DNA of 64,000 nt, from the NCBI GenBank assembly GCA_963793625.1, contig CAWCAT010000025.1, forward strand, positions 1 to 64,000, read 5' to 3'. How positions within the stretch are numbered: position 1 is the stretch's first letter; each line of letters begins with the position of its first letter. The position numbers and the translations under genes were made by a program. Below are positions 46,561 through 54,637 of the stretch, piece after piece. Source of the DNA: G963668605 sp963793625 (GTDB taxonomy: Bacteria > Acidobacteriota > Terriglobia > Bryobacterales > Bryobacteraceae). Below the pieces are notes generated by a model that was not told the origin of the DNA, did not search any database, and worked only from the letters and a program-made list of their open reading frames with translations.

Positions 46561-47070
46561 CTAAGTAGTTCGTATTCCTTCGTCGGCCCTGTGCGGTCGA
46601 TGAGGCCCCAGCGAACTGGGCGCATTCACGTGTGCTCCGTCGTCTACGCCAACCCCCAACCGATCGACGAGTTCCCCACCCAGCCAACCAGTTACGAGAG
46701 CCAGTAACACGCCAAGAATTCCCAGCGTGAATGCCAGCGTCCCGGGATAAGCGGGATCGTTCCAGCGGAGCGCCCAACTTCCCGCGAAAAGTAGCAGGAC
46801 GATGACGTTCCCGAGTCCGTGGGCCACGCCGACGCGTTTGGCGCGAGTTCCGTTTGGAATCGCCAGGTAATCGATCAGCCCAAATATGGCTGCCAGCAGT
46901 CCTCCGATAATGCCGGCGCCGATCATGTAGAAGGCTACTTCCGTCCAGCGTAATTCGCCGGTCGCCAACGTGATGATGTCGAAAATCACCGCGGTGGCGA
47001 GCAGTCCAAGAGGAAACACAATCAGCATTGGGTGGATCGGGTGACCCAGCAGCTTGGCTTTGCTTTCCAT
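46561..47070 (-). CDS. DUF2231-family membrane protein
   Basis: From ATG 47070, preceded by a gggagg ribosome-binding site, the 169-residue protein starts MESKAKLLGHPIHPMLIVFP, the DUF2231 hallmark GHPIHPML. Four membrane helices follow, with LAIPNGTRAKRVGVAHGLGN, a VTGWLGGELVDRLGVGVD motif and the end NAPSSLG. The function of this domain is unknown. It lies 46 bases behind the beta-lactamase gene on the same strand. Confidence 0.88.
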   Translation of the reverse strand: MESKAKLLGHPIHPMLIVFPLGLLATAVIFDIITLATGELRWTEVAFYMIGAGIIGGLLAAIFGLIDYLAIPNGTRAKRVGVAHGLGNVIVLLLFAGSWALRWNDPAYPGTLAFTLGILGVLLALVTGWLGGELVDRLGVGVDDGAHVNAPSSLGPHRPHRADEGIRTT

Positions 47071-47116
47071 ACGCAAACCTCCCTGCTGAGTAGAGTTTGC
47101 GCGAAAGCCCGGCGTT

Positions 47117-47863
47117 TCAGCGTAAAACACCTAACTCCGTCAGGATCTTACGAGCGATCGGGATGCGCTGCTCAAATAGCGGATCGTACTCCTTATCGCC
47201 GATTTCCAGCGCGAAATAATACACGTGGCCTGGCTTTTCGACCCAGCCGACGTACCACAACGCGACATCCTCGCCTTCTGCCCGGCAGGCCCCGGTTTTC
47301 GCGCTTAAGCGCCAGTCAGCGGTCTGCTCCACCAACATAATTTCTTTCACCAGAGCGGTTGTGCGCGCCGACAATCCGAGCCGCCCTTCGTACAGCTTCC
47401 TCAGGAATTTAACCTGTTCGTTCGGCGAGATTCGCAGGCTGTTTCCCAGCCAGAACTTGTCGATTCCTCCCGAAGTGTCCTGGTTTCCGTATTGAAACTG
47501 TGTCAGGAACTTGCTCATCTGCTTGGTTCCTACGCGGCGTGCCATCTCCTGGTAGTACCAGACTGCGGAAGCTTTGAAAGCGGATCCAAGATCGTAATCG
47601 CGAGCCCAGACCGCACGCGCAGCATGGTCCCGCACGGGATTGTACTTGAGCAGAAAATCCAAGCCGGGTGCAGCGCCACTCTCCAGCGCAATCGCCGAAT
47701 TGGGGATCTTGAAGGTGGAACAAGGTGCGAACCGAACAGCGGCCCGTTCCGGATTTTGCCGGACAAACTGTCCCGAGGCAGAATCCAGCAAGACAAAAGT
47801 CTGCTCCGCACCGTAGGCCGTCGCGATGACCGCCAACAACAGGAAGGCACGCATAAAATTCAT
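47117..47863 (-). CDS. Class D (OXA-type) beta-lactamase
   Basis: This 248-residue protein has a signal peptide (MNFMRAFLLLAVIATAYG) and the four class D motifs: S49-T-F-K52 with the nucleophile serine and the lysine that is carboxylated in the family, S99-A-V101, Y125-G-N127 and K189-T-G191. A WYVGW segment after the last motif is also typical. It hydrolyses beta-lactams through an acyl-enzyme. The start at ATG 47863 is chosen because it leaves a compact signal; an ATG at 47854 is also possible. It is divergent from the cysteine operon and followed by a DUF2231 gene. No mobile element is nearby, so it looks like a chromosomal resident gene. Confidence 0.9.
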   Translation of the reverse strand: MNFMRAFLLLAVIATAYGAEQTFVLLDSASGQFVRQNPERAAVRFAPCSTFKIPNSAIALESGAAPGLDFLLKYNPVRDHAARAVWARDYDLGSAFKASAVWYYQEMARRVGTKQMSKFLTQFQYGNQDTSGGIDKFWLGNSLRISPNEQVKFLRKLYEGRLGLSARTTALVKEIMLVEQTADWRLSAKTGACRAEGEDVALWYVGWVEKPGHVYYFALEIGDKEYDPLFEQRIPIARKILTELGVLR

Positions 47864-47936
47864 ACTAATCAATAGTTGCAACCAAACCGGTACACCAGAG
47901 TCTACAACATTAGGGCTACAGGAAATCACCCTCTTC

Positions 47937-47965
47937 TTGACAGACATAGGGGTGATTCCTACAAT
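47937..47965 (+). promoter_or_regulatory. Promoter of the cysteine/sulfur-carrier operon
   Basis: TTGACA (47937-47942) and TACAAT (47960-47965) are separated by exactly 17 bases. This is close to perfect for a housekeeping sigma factor. Transcription would begin near 47972, about 27 bases before the ATG at 47999. Confidence 0.7.
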
Positions 47966-47998
47966 GAAGTGGTAAGCCTTGGACTGGGATCAACGAAC

Positions 47999-48955
47999 AT
48001 GTTGCCGTCATTCGCACTACCGAAAACATCTCCGGGCGGCGCGCGCTCTGTGCTCGCGCACATCGGCAACACACCTCTGATTTTTTTGGAACGGGTTTCC
48101 GAAGAGTTTAAGGGCGTTGAAATTCACGCAAAAGCCGAGTTCTTCAATCCCGGTGGATCCGTCAAGGACCGGCCTGCACTCAATATGATTCTGGATGGCG
48201 AGCGCACTGGACGGCTGATCCCGGGGCGGATCATTCTCGACGCAACCAGCGGCAACACCGGTATCGCCTACGCAATGATCGGCGCCGCGCGCGGCTACAA
48301 GGTTCGTTTGTGCCTCCCTGAGAACGCTTCCCTGGAACGCAAGCGGATGCTGAAGGCATACGGCGCAGAGATCATCTTCACCGACCCCGGCGAGGGCTCA
48401 GACGGCGCGATCCGCAAGGTGAAGGAAGTCTACGAAGCCGACCCGGACCTGTACTTCTACCCCGATCAGTACGGCAACCCGGCCAATTGGAAGGCGCACT
48501 ACGAAACCACGGCAGTCGAGATCCTGCGCCAGACCGACGAGCAGGTTACGCACTTTGTCTCCGCCATGGGCACGAGCGGTACTTTCATCGGCACCTCGCG
48601 ACGGCTGAAGAGGGAACTGCCGGGTGTCAAATGCATTTCCGCGCAGCCCTCGTCGGGCTTTCACGGTTTGGAAGGTCTGAAGCACATGCCGACAAACATT
48701 GTGCCGCCGATTTACGACCCCACACTCGCCGACGACAATATCTGGCTGGAGACTGAAGACGCTTACCGGATGGTGCGCCGCCTGGCGCGCGAAGAAGGTC
48801 TGCTCGTCGGGCTTTCCTCCGGTGCGAACGTCGTCGCCGCATCTAAGATTGCCAGGCAGATGGCGGAACGCGGAGAGGAAGGTCTCATCGTGACCATCCT
48901 TTGCGACGGCGCCGAGAAATACCTGAGCGAAGATTTTTGGAATGATCCGGATTGA
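47999..48955 (+). CDS. cysM: PLP-dependent cysteine synthase, CysM type
   Basis: The 318-residue enzyme belongs to the cysteine synthase fold. ARSVLAHIGNTPLIFLERVS is the usual opening, K56 in NPGGSVKDRPALNM binds pyridoxal phosphate, and ATSGNTGIAYAMIG holds the substrate-binding TSGNTG loop. The phosphate-binding loop is SAMGTSGTFIGTSRRL. The late motif CISAQPSSGFHGLEGLKHMP resembles the O-phosphoserine-using CysM of Mycobacterium more than O-acetylserine enzymes; this is my reading of the motif and would need alignment. It is the first gene of an operon with a JAMM peptidase, a carrier and a MoeZ-like enzyme, which is the layout for thiocarboxylate-dependent cysteine synthesis. Its stop overlaps the next start by 14 bases. 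Confidence 0.88.
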   Translation: MLPSFALPKTSPGGARSVLAHIGNTPLIFLERVSEEFKGVEIHAKAEFFNPGGSVKDRPALNMILDGERTGRLIPGRIILDATSGNTGIAYAMIGAARGYKVRLCLPENASLERKRMLKAYGAEIIFTDPGEGSDGAIRKVKEVYEADPDLYFYPDQYGNPANWKAHYETTAVEILRQTDEQVTHFVSAMGTSGTFIGTSRRLKRELPGVKCISAQPSSGFHGLEGLKHMPTNIVPPIYDPTLADDNIWLETEDAYRMVRRLAREEGLLVGLSSGANVVAASKIARQMAERGEEGLIVTILCDGAEKYLSEDFWNDPD

Positions 48956-49361
48956 ACAAAGCGCGTGGGACGTGATGGTCCAGCATGCCCGCGCGACTTA
49001 CCCTAATGAATGTTGCGGCGCTATGCTGGGCGTCGTCGATAGTGACGAAAAGCACGTGAAGCTTGCGGTTCCGCTCAAGAACGCTTTTGAGGGCCCGCAG
49101 GCGGAGCGCTATCAGTTGCGCCCTGAAGACCTGCTTCAGGCCGACCGCGAGGCGCGCGCGCAGGGAATGGATCTTGTGGGCATCTTCCACTCTCATCCCG
49201 ATTGCGACGCGTACTTTTCCGAAACAGATTTGAAGAATTCCTGTCCGTGGTACTCGTTCGTCGTGATCTCGATTCGCAGCGGCGAGTATGACCACGCCAA
49301 TAGCTGGCTTCCCAACATGGACCAGACTGTGGCAGAGAAAGAACAACTAAAGGTCGAATAA
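48942..49361 (+). CDS. mec: JAMM/MPN+ metallopeptidase, Mec-like
   Basis: This 139-residue protein is a small zinc peptidase of the M67 family. It has the full JAMM site: E23 (YPNECCGAMLG), then H83-S-H85-P, S93 and D96 in GIFHSHPDCDAYFSETD. Relatives next to CysO-type carriers (Mec+) release cysteine from the carrier after its synthesis. QbsD-type relatives instead trim residues behind the Gly-Gly of a carrier. Both fit here. It lies between cysM and the carrier gene, with a four-base gap to the latter. Confidence 0.92.
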   Translation: MIRIEQSAWDVMVQHARATYPNECCGAMLGVVDSDEKHVKLAVPLKNAFEGPQAERYQLRPEDLLQADREARAQGMDLVGIFHSHPDCDAYFSETDLKNSCPWYSFVVISIRSGEYDHANSWLPNMDQTVAEKEQLKVE

Positions 49362-49365
49362 AGCA

Positions 49366-49650
49366 ATGGCGAAAATTCTGATTCCAACCCCCCTACGACA
49401 ATTTGTGGAGAAGAAAGATTCCATCGAAGTGAGCGGCACTACTGTCGGCGAGGCGCTCGGCGCGCTCACCGGCCAGTACCAGGACCTGCGCCGGCACCTC
49501 TACAATGACGAAGGCAAGCTGCGCAGCTTCGTCAATGTCTATCTGAACGACGAGGACATTCGCTACACCGGCAAGGACGCCACGCCGCTCAAGGATAGCG
49601 ACGTGCTCTCGATTGTACCGAGCATTGCGGGAGGTTCCAGTGGCCGTTGA
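49366..49650 (+). CDS. cysO: MoaD/ThiS-like sulfur carrier with a C-terminal tail
   Basis: The 94-residue protein has a ubiquitin-like fold typical of MoaD/CysO, beginning MAKILIPTPLRQFVEKKDSI with a V-GEALGALTGQYQDLRRHL helix and DEDIRYTGKDATPLKDSDVL near the end. The reactive Gly89-Gly90 is followed by four more residues, SSGR, and then the stop. The usual CysO ends directly at Gly-Gly. So this carrier must probably be trimmed before adenylation, and the peptidase gene just upstream is the natural candidate. The codons of Gly-Gly form part of the ribosome-binding site of the next gene, which overlaps by 11 bases. Confidence 0.88.
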   Translation: MAKILIPTPLRQFVEKKDSIEVSGTTVGEALGALTGQYQDLRRHLYNDEGKLRSFVNVYLNDEDIRYTGKDATPLKDSDVLSIVPSIAGGSSGR

Positions 49651-50803
49651 AACACAGGCTCCGCCAACTCTTTCGAAAGAAGAAATCCTGCGCTATAGCC
49701 GGCACCTGATCATGCCGGAGGTCGGGCTGGAAGGTCAGGTAAAGCTAAAGGCAGGCAAGGTTCTGCTGGTCGGCACCGGCGGACTCGGCGCGCCCCTCGG
49801 ACTGTATCTGGCCGCGGCGGGCGTTGGCAAAATCGGCATCGTCGATTTCGATGTGGTCGATTACACCAATTTGCAGCGTCAGGTAATTCACGGCACCAGC
49901 GATGTCGGTCGCAAGAAGATTGACTCCGCGGCCGATCGCATGAAAGAGATCAACCCCTACGTTGAGATCGTCAAGCACGAAGTGGCACTGACGAGCGAGA
50001 ACGCTCTAGAAATCATCAAGGATTACGATTTCGTTGTGGACGGCACGGATAACTTCCCCACACGCTATCTGGTGAACGATGCCTGCGTGCTGCTCGGCAA
50101 GCCCAACGTGTATGGGTCCATTTTCCGCTTTGAAGGCCAGGCTACCGTGTTCGCATACGAAGGCGGCCCGTGCTATCGCTGCCTCTATCCCGAACCGCCG
50201 CCTCCGGGCCTGGTTCCGAGCTGCGCTGAAGGTGGAGTTCTGGGGATTTTGCCCGGCATCATCGGTCTGGTTCAGGCAACCGAAACGGTAAAGCTGATTC
50301 TGGGCATTGGCGAACTGCTGGTCGGACGGCTGATGCTTTACGACGCGCTCGGAATGCGGTTCCGAGAGCTGAAATTGCGGAAGAACCCCGAATGTCCAAT
50401 TTGCGGTGATCACCGCACGATTACAGAGCTGATTGATTACCATCAATTCTGTGGAGTCCCCAAGGAGCAAACTGTGAGTGTACCCGTTGACGGCGATATC
50501 GATCCGGTTGAAGTAAAAGAGAGAATTGATCGCGGCGATAACTTCCTGTTGCTTGATGTTCGCGAGCCTCACGAATATCAGATTTGCAGTATTCCTACCG
50601 CAAAGCTGATCCCGCTCGGCGATGTACCCAAGCGTCTTCGTGAACTGGATTCGGCAGTCGAAATTGTGGCGCACTGTAAGAGTGGAATGCGTAGCGCCAA
50701 GGCAGTAGAGTTCCTGCGCCAGGCCGGTTTCCGCGCCCGTAATATGAAGGGCGGCATTCTGGCGTGGAGCGATAAAGTCGATCAGTCGGTCCCCAAATAC
50801 TAA
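49640..50803 (+). CDS. moeZ: MoeZ-type adenylyltransferase and rhodanese
   Basis: From GTG 49640, placed five bases behind a GGGAGG ribosome-binding site, the 387-residue protein starts VAVETQAPPTLSKEEILRYS. The E1-like half has VGTGGLGAPLGLYLAAAGVG, then DFDVVDYTNLQRQVIHG, DGTDNFPTRYLVND, a CYRCLYP and a CPIC zinc pair, and Cys195 in PSCAEGGVLG. The C-terminal rhodanese domain has FLLLDVREPHEYQI and its active Cys346 in HCKSGMRSA. It adenylates the carrier C-terminus and transfers sulfur to make a thiocarboxylate. It is the last gene of the operon, with a terminator directly after it. Confidence 0.93.
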   Translation: MAVETQAPPTLSKEEILRYSRHLIMPEVGLEGQVKLKAGKVLLVGTGGLGAPLGLYLAAAGVGKIGIVDFDVVDYTNLQRQVIHGTSDVGRKKIDSAADRMKEINPYVEIVKHEVALTSENALEIIKDYDFVVDGTDNFPTRYLVNDACVLLGKPNVYGSIFRFEGQATVFAYEGGPCYRCLYPEPPPPGLVPSCAEGGVLGILPGIIGLVQATETVKLILGIGELLVGRLMLYDALGMRFRELKLRKNPECPICGDHRTITELIDYHQFCGVPKEQTVSVPVDGDIDPVEVKERIDRGDNFLLLDVREPHEYQICSIPTAKLIPLGDVPKRLRELDSAVEIVAHCKSGMRSAKAVEFLRQAGFRARNMKGGILAWSDKVDQSVPKY

Positions 50804-50818
50804 GTGGTTTGACTTACC

Positions 50819-50852
50819 GGGGTGATTGAGAGTTCACTCAGTCACCCCTTTT
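50819..50852 (+). terminator. Rho-independent terminator of the cysteine operon
   Basis: ggggtga (50819-50825) pairs with tcacccc (50842-50848); the stem extends by about five more pairs with ttgag against ctcag, and four Ts follow. Confidence 0.85.
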
Positions 50853-50930
50853 GCTGCTAATTATTATTCCCCAGCGGCTCAGTCTGCCGCGTCTCCTGGC
50901 GATAAGAAGTGTTAGGAGATATAAGCGCAG

Positions 50931-53009
50931 ATGAAATTAGCTCGCCTCATTCCGCTCCTCGTATTGTCACTGCTACCTCTGCGCGCAGCCCAGTTCCATT
51001 TCAGTTTTGATGCGGAACAGAATCACTGGACACTCACTAATGGAGTTATCTCGGCAGAATTCACATTAACTCCGGAAGGCATTTTCCGCATTGATCAGAT
51101 CTCGCATGTGCTGAACGGCGATAACTGGAAATCGGCGGGAGCGGTTCCCAGTTCTCCAATCAATTTTAGGTTCGACGAAATCACTTTCAACGCGCGCACA
51201 AACTTTAAACTGATCCAGCAATACCAGGAAGATGCCGATCGCGGTGGTCTGCGTCAGATTATCGAACTGGAGGATATGGCCGGCCGCATCCATATACGGA
51301 TGGCGCTGGAGATGTTTCCCAATAAGCCTGTCCTGCGACATTGGATGGATGTATGGAACCTGCAGGGAAAAACGGTTTATGTGAAAGCGGCGGATATGCT
51401 GCCCTGGCGCTTTGACGATGACGACAAGAACACGTTCAGTTGGTTTCGTGTGAACCAGTGGGCAATCATTCCGGAGCGGCAGAATTTCGAGCCGTTGGAA
51501 AGTGTTCTGAATCCTACAGGCCCGGCACTGACCATGCAATCCGGGGCGCGAGGGCTTCAATGCGGATGGTGGGCGCTGCGTGACGCCAATGATCGTGGGT
51601 TGTTTGCCGGCTGGGAGTTCGATGGGCGCACTACCGCTGGAGTACACCAGTCCGGCCAGGAACAGCAACTGCAACTTTCCGCTGCGATCGATTCCATTCA
51701 TCATCCTCTGGAACCCTTTGAGTTCTTCCGCGTGCCTGCCGGATTCATTGGATTGTTTCACGGAGATTGGGACGAGGCCGGCTATCGCACGCAGCGCTTC
51801 GTAGAATTCGTGCTCGCCAAGCCGATGCCGGATTCCGTGAACTTTCCGTTTGTGGCCTGGGATTCCTGGGCATACAAGGAAGAGTTCAATGAAGACTTGC
51901 TGAAGAAGAATGCCGAGGCGGCTGCGAAACTGGGCTTTGAGCTGTTTACCGTCGATCTGGGCTGGGCAAAGCAGATCGGGGACTGGCACTCCAATCGTGA
52001 GAAGTTTCCCAGCGGAATGCGGGAGCTATCGGATTACGTGCACTCGCTTGGGATGAAGTTCGGTCTCCATCTCGCGGTTGCAGAGGCCGCACCAAATTCG
52101 CCCATCTTGCAAGAGAACCCCGATTGGACCGGATCTGAAGATTACTACTACTACGGCGCGAAATCGTTGTGCCTGTCCAATCGGCCAACGCGGGACTGGC
52201 TCATCGATGACGTGGTCCGCCTGATTCAGACTTACAACGTGGACTGGATTCTGCAGGACGGCGAGAACATGGTCAAAAAGTGCACCAAGACCACGCACAC
52301 GCATCATCCTGACGACAGTAACTATGCGAATGCCGTCGACGGGTTGGACTACGTTCTGCGCGAAATACAGCGCCGCACTCCCAACACCGTCTGGGAAAAC
52401 TGCGAAAACGGCGGCAGCATGATGACTTTCAACATGGTCCGCAACTACGTTACGTCGATCACAAATGACGCGAGCGGCGCGCTCGGAGCGAGGCAGGCCA
52501 CATACGGCGCTACGTATCCTTTCCCACCCCGCTATGTTGACCGCTACATGCCCGACAATGATCTGTCGACCTACTCGACTCGCAGCTTCATCTTCGGCGG
52601 CCCCTGGGTATTCATGAACCAGCTGGACAAGCTCGGGGTTGAGCAGACGAACATTCTGGGCTCTGAAATCCGCGCGTTCAAAAAGATTCGCTCCACAGTC
52701 CGCGACGGCAAGGTCTTTCACCTTTCCGCCAGGCCGAGCGAGACGACCACGGATGCGATGCAATCCTACAATTCCGCGACGGATTCCGGAGTCGCGGTGG
52801 TGACTCGCGACGGCTCTGCCGCGGACCACTATATCCTGCGCCCGCGCGGCCTGAACCCTATGGCCGATTACCGCGTCAGCTTCCAGGACGATAAGACTGT
52901 GCTGGTGTTGTCCGGCGAACAACTGATGCGTACCGGCGTTCATGTAAGGCTGCCGGGCGCGACATCCTCGGAAATCGTGTTTGTTGACCCCGACTCGTCC
53001 GACCACTAG
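50931..53009 (+). CDS. GH36-like alpha-galactosidase, secreted
   Basis: The 692-residue protein has a signal peptide (MKLARLIPLLVLSLLPLRA). The N-terminal 290 residues are a beta-sandwich domain. The catalytic barrel starts with PFVAWDSWAYKEEFNEDLLK, followed by FTVDLGWAKQIGDWHSNREK and FPSGMRELSDYVHSLGMKFG. VDWILQDGEN is in the place of the family's nucleophile strand, and NGGSMMTFNMVRNYVTSITN-DAS is where the acid/base aspartate is expected. The C-terminal part is another beta sandwich. Exact GH subfamily and substrate are not certain. It has a recognisable ribosome-binding site (taggagat) and lies behind the cysteine-operon terminator. The 5'-truncated gene at base 1 is a homologue. Confidence 0.85.
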   Translation: MKLARLIPLLVLSLLPLRAAQFHFSFDAEQNHWTLTNGVISAEFTLTPEGIFRIDQISHVLNGDNWKSAGAVPSSPINFRFDEITFNARTNFKLIQQYQEDADRGGLRQIIELEDMAGRIHIRMALEMFPNKPVLRHWMDVWNLQGKTVYVKAADMLPWRFDDDDKNTFSWFRVNQWAIIPERQNFEPLESVLNPTGPALTMQSGARGLQCGWWALRDANDRGLFAGWEFDGRTTAGVHQSGQEQQLQLSAAIDSIHHPLEPFEFFRVPAGFIGLFHGDWDEAGYRTQRFVEFVLAKPMPDSVNFPFVAWDSWAYKEEFNEDLLKKNAEAAAKLGFELFTVDLGWAKQIGDWHSNREKFPSGMRELSDYVHSLGMKFGLHLAVAEAAPNSPILQENPDWTGSEDYYYYGAKSLCLSNRPTRDWLIDDVVRLIQTYNVDWILQDGENMVKKCTKTTHTHHPDDSNYANAVDGLDYVLREIQRRTPNTVWENCENGGSMMTFNMVRNYVTSITNDASGALGARQATYGATYPFPPRYVDRYMPDNDLSTYSTRSFIFGGPWVFMNQLDKLGVEQTNILGSEIRAFKKIRSTVRDGKVFHLSARPSETTTDAMQSYNSATDSGVAVVTRDGSAADHYILRPRGLNPMADYRVSFQDDKTVLVLSGEQLMRTGVHVRLPGATSSEIVFVDPDSSDH

Positions 53010-53025
53010 AGTTGCCCTGCCAACC

Positions 53026-54637
53026 GTGTTGAATCATCATGAATCTGTGCGCAAGTCGTGGTTGCTGCTGATTGCAGTTTTCGTCATTTCCTTCCTGTGT
53101 CTTTCATTCCGCATTGCGGGCAGCGGACTTGCGAGTGCGCACGTTCGACCCGGTAGCCAAAATCGCGGCGCAGGACGAGGCGGTTTATTCCGCGATCGCA
53201 ACCGAAATGGCACGCAACGGCAACTGGCTCACCCCGCATTTTTTGGGGCGCTACGCTCTATTCAAACCGCCGTTTCTGTATTGGACCTCGGGTCTCTCAG
53301 CAAAACTGCTTGGAATATCGAATTTCAGCCTGCGTCTGCCTTCGCTTATCGCTGGTGCATTACTAATCACCATTGGGTTCGCCTGGGTGCGGACAGCGGG
53401 TTTGTTACCGGCATTGATCGCGGGACTGCTGCTGCTCTCCAACCCACTGCTGCAAACCGTTTCGAGGCTGAACCTTACCGATGCCACACTCGCGCTATTG
53501 CTGGCCCTGGCGGCTTGGCGCTTGAAGTCGGACCCACAGCTCGCGACCTCGCGTTCCCGTTGGATTTTCGCCGCTATCAGCGCCGCCGCAATTATGACCA
53601 AGGCTGTCGCAGGCGGCCTCTGTCTTCTACTGCTGCTATCTTTCTTTTTGCTGGCTCGCGCCGATTTTCGACCGGCTTTTAGCCGCGTTCTGCAGGTGTT
53701 CTTCTATACGGCGCTACTCGCCGCGCCATGGCATCTTTACCAGTTGGCGGTGCATCCGCACTGGTTTTGGGCGGAGTATGTAGTCGATGAGCATTTTCGA
53801 TCGGCACTCAACCCACTTGGACAGACCTCGGATGAGAATCAAGTCTGGTTTTATTTGCGGCGTTGGTGGCTAATGGATCCGGTTCTGCTGGTGGCATTCC
53901 TGCTCGGCCTGCCCGGTTTCCTCTTCGCGCTAAGAAAACGCGCCAATGCCGAAACGGTCGTTCTGGCCTGCTGGGTTGGCGTGGTTGCCGCCGCAGTGCT
54001 CCTGTTCAGCTATCGCAATCTGGCCTATCTTTTGCCGGGGCTGGTGCCAGTCGCGATCATTGCCGCATCCTGCAGGCTATTTCACAGGCGGACAGTCGCC
54101 GGGCTCGCACTGGCCCTGCTGTGTGCAGGTTTTGTATGGAGAACGCAGCAGGCTGACGAGACCTGGGGATTGTCATTTCCGGTCGAGGCGTCCGCGCCAT
54201 CAGCAGGTCCCCTGCAACGGTATGCAGCGCTGCACCGGCCCAATCGTCTGATCATCGTGTTCCCGGAAGATCAGTTCTACTCGGCGACGCTGGAATTACC
54301 TCGGGTAAGTTACGCCTTCATCGACGACGGCCGAACGCGCCAGCAGCCCGCTATGGATTTCCGCCATTTGGGAATCACGGTGAACGTCGCCGAATTCCTG
54401 GCGCTCGCGCGCTGGACGCCCGACTTCCGCACACGTCTGCGCGAATTCGATCTGGATTCCGACGCACCCATAGCAACCGTTATCGAACTGCGCGGAGAGC
54501 AGGAGCTATCCCGCCTTGTCGCAAACTCGCCGGCAAGCGATTTCTACTTACCTTCACGGCTGCTGCAACAAATCCAGACAACCCACACCGCAACTCCAGT
54601 GGAAGAGGCGAGAGGCTTCCTGTTGTCTGCCCGCTGA
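53026..54637 (+). CDS. GT39/ArnT-like membrane glycosyltransferase, one frameshift
   Basis: The protein is a multi-helix glycosyltransferase of the PMT/ArnT family, which uses polyprenyl-phosphate sugars. The start is probably GTG 53026 (LNHHESVRKSWLLLIAVFVI), giving the first helix, and a one-base frame change near 53112 is needed to reach RTFDPVAKIAAQDEAVYSAI, the catalytic loop with the conserved D-E. Then FLGRYALFKPPFLYWTSGLS, typical of the family, and about ten helices follow. A soluble C-terminal domain begins near 54180. It overlaps slightly upstream with nothing and is convergent with thiD, whose stop directly abuts its stop. Confidence 0.8.

Noticed and set aside
52026..53006. 326-codon minus-strand open frame
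   Set aside because: It lies fully inside the GH36-like gene, opposite strand, and shows no family motif; open antisense frames are common in high-GC genes.
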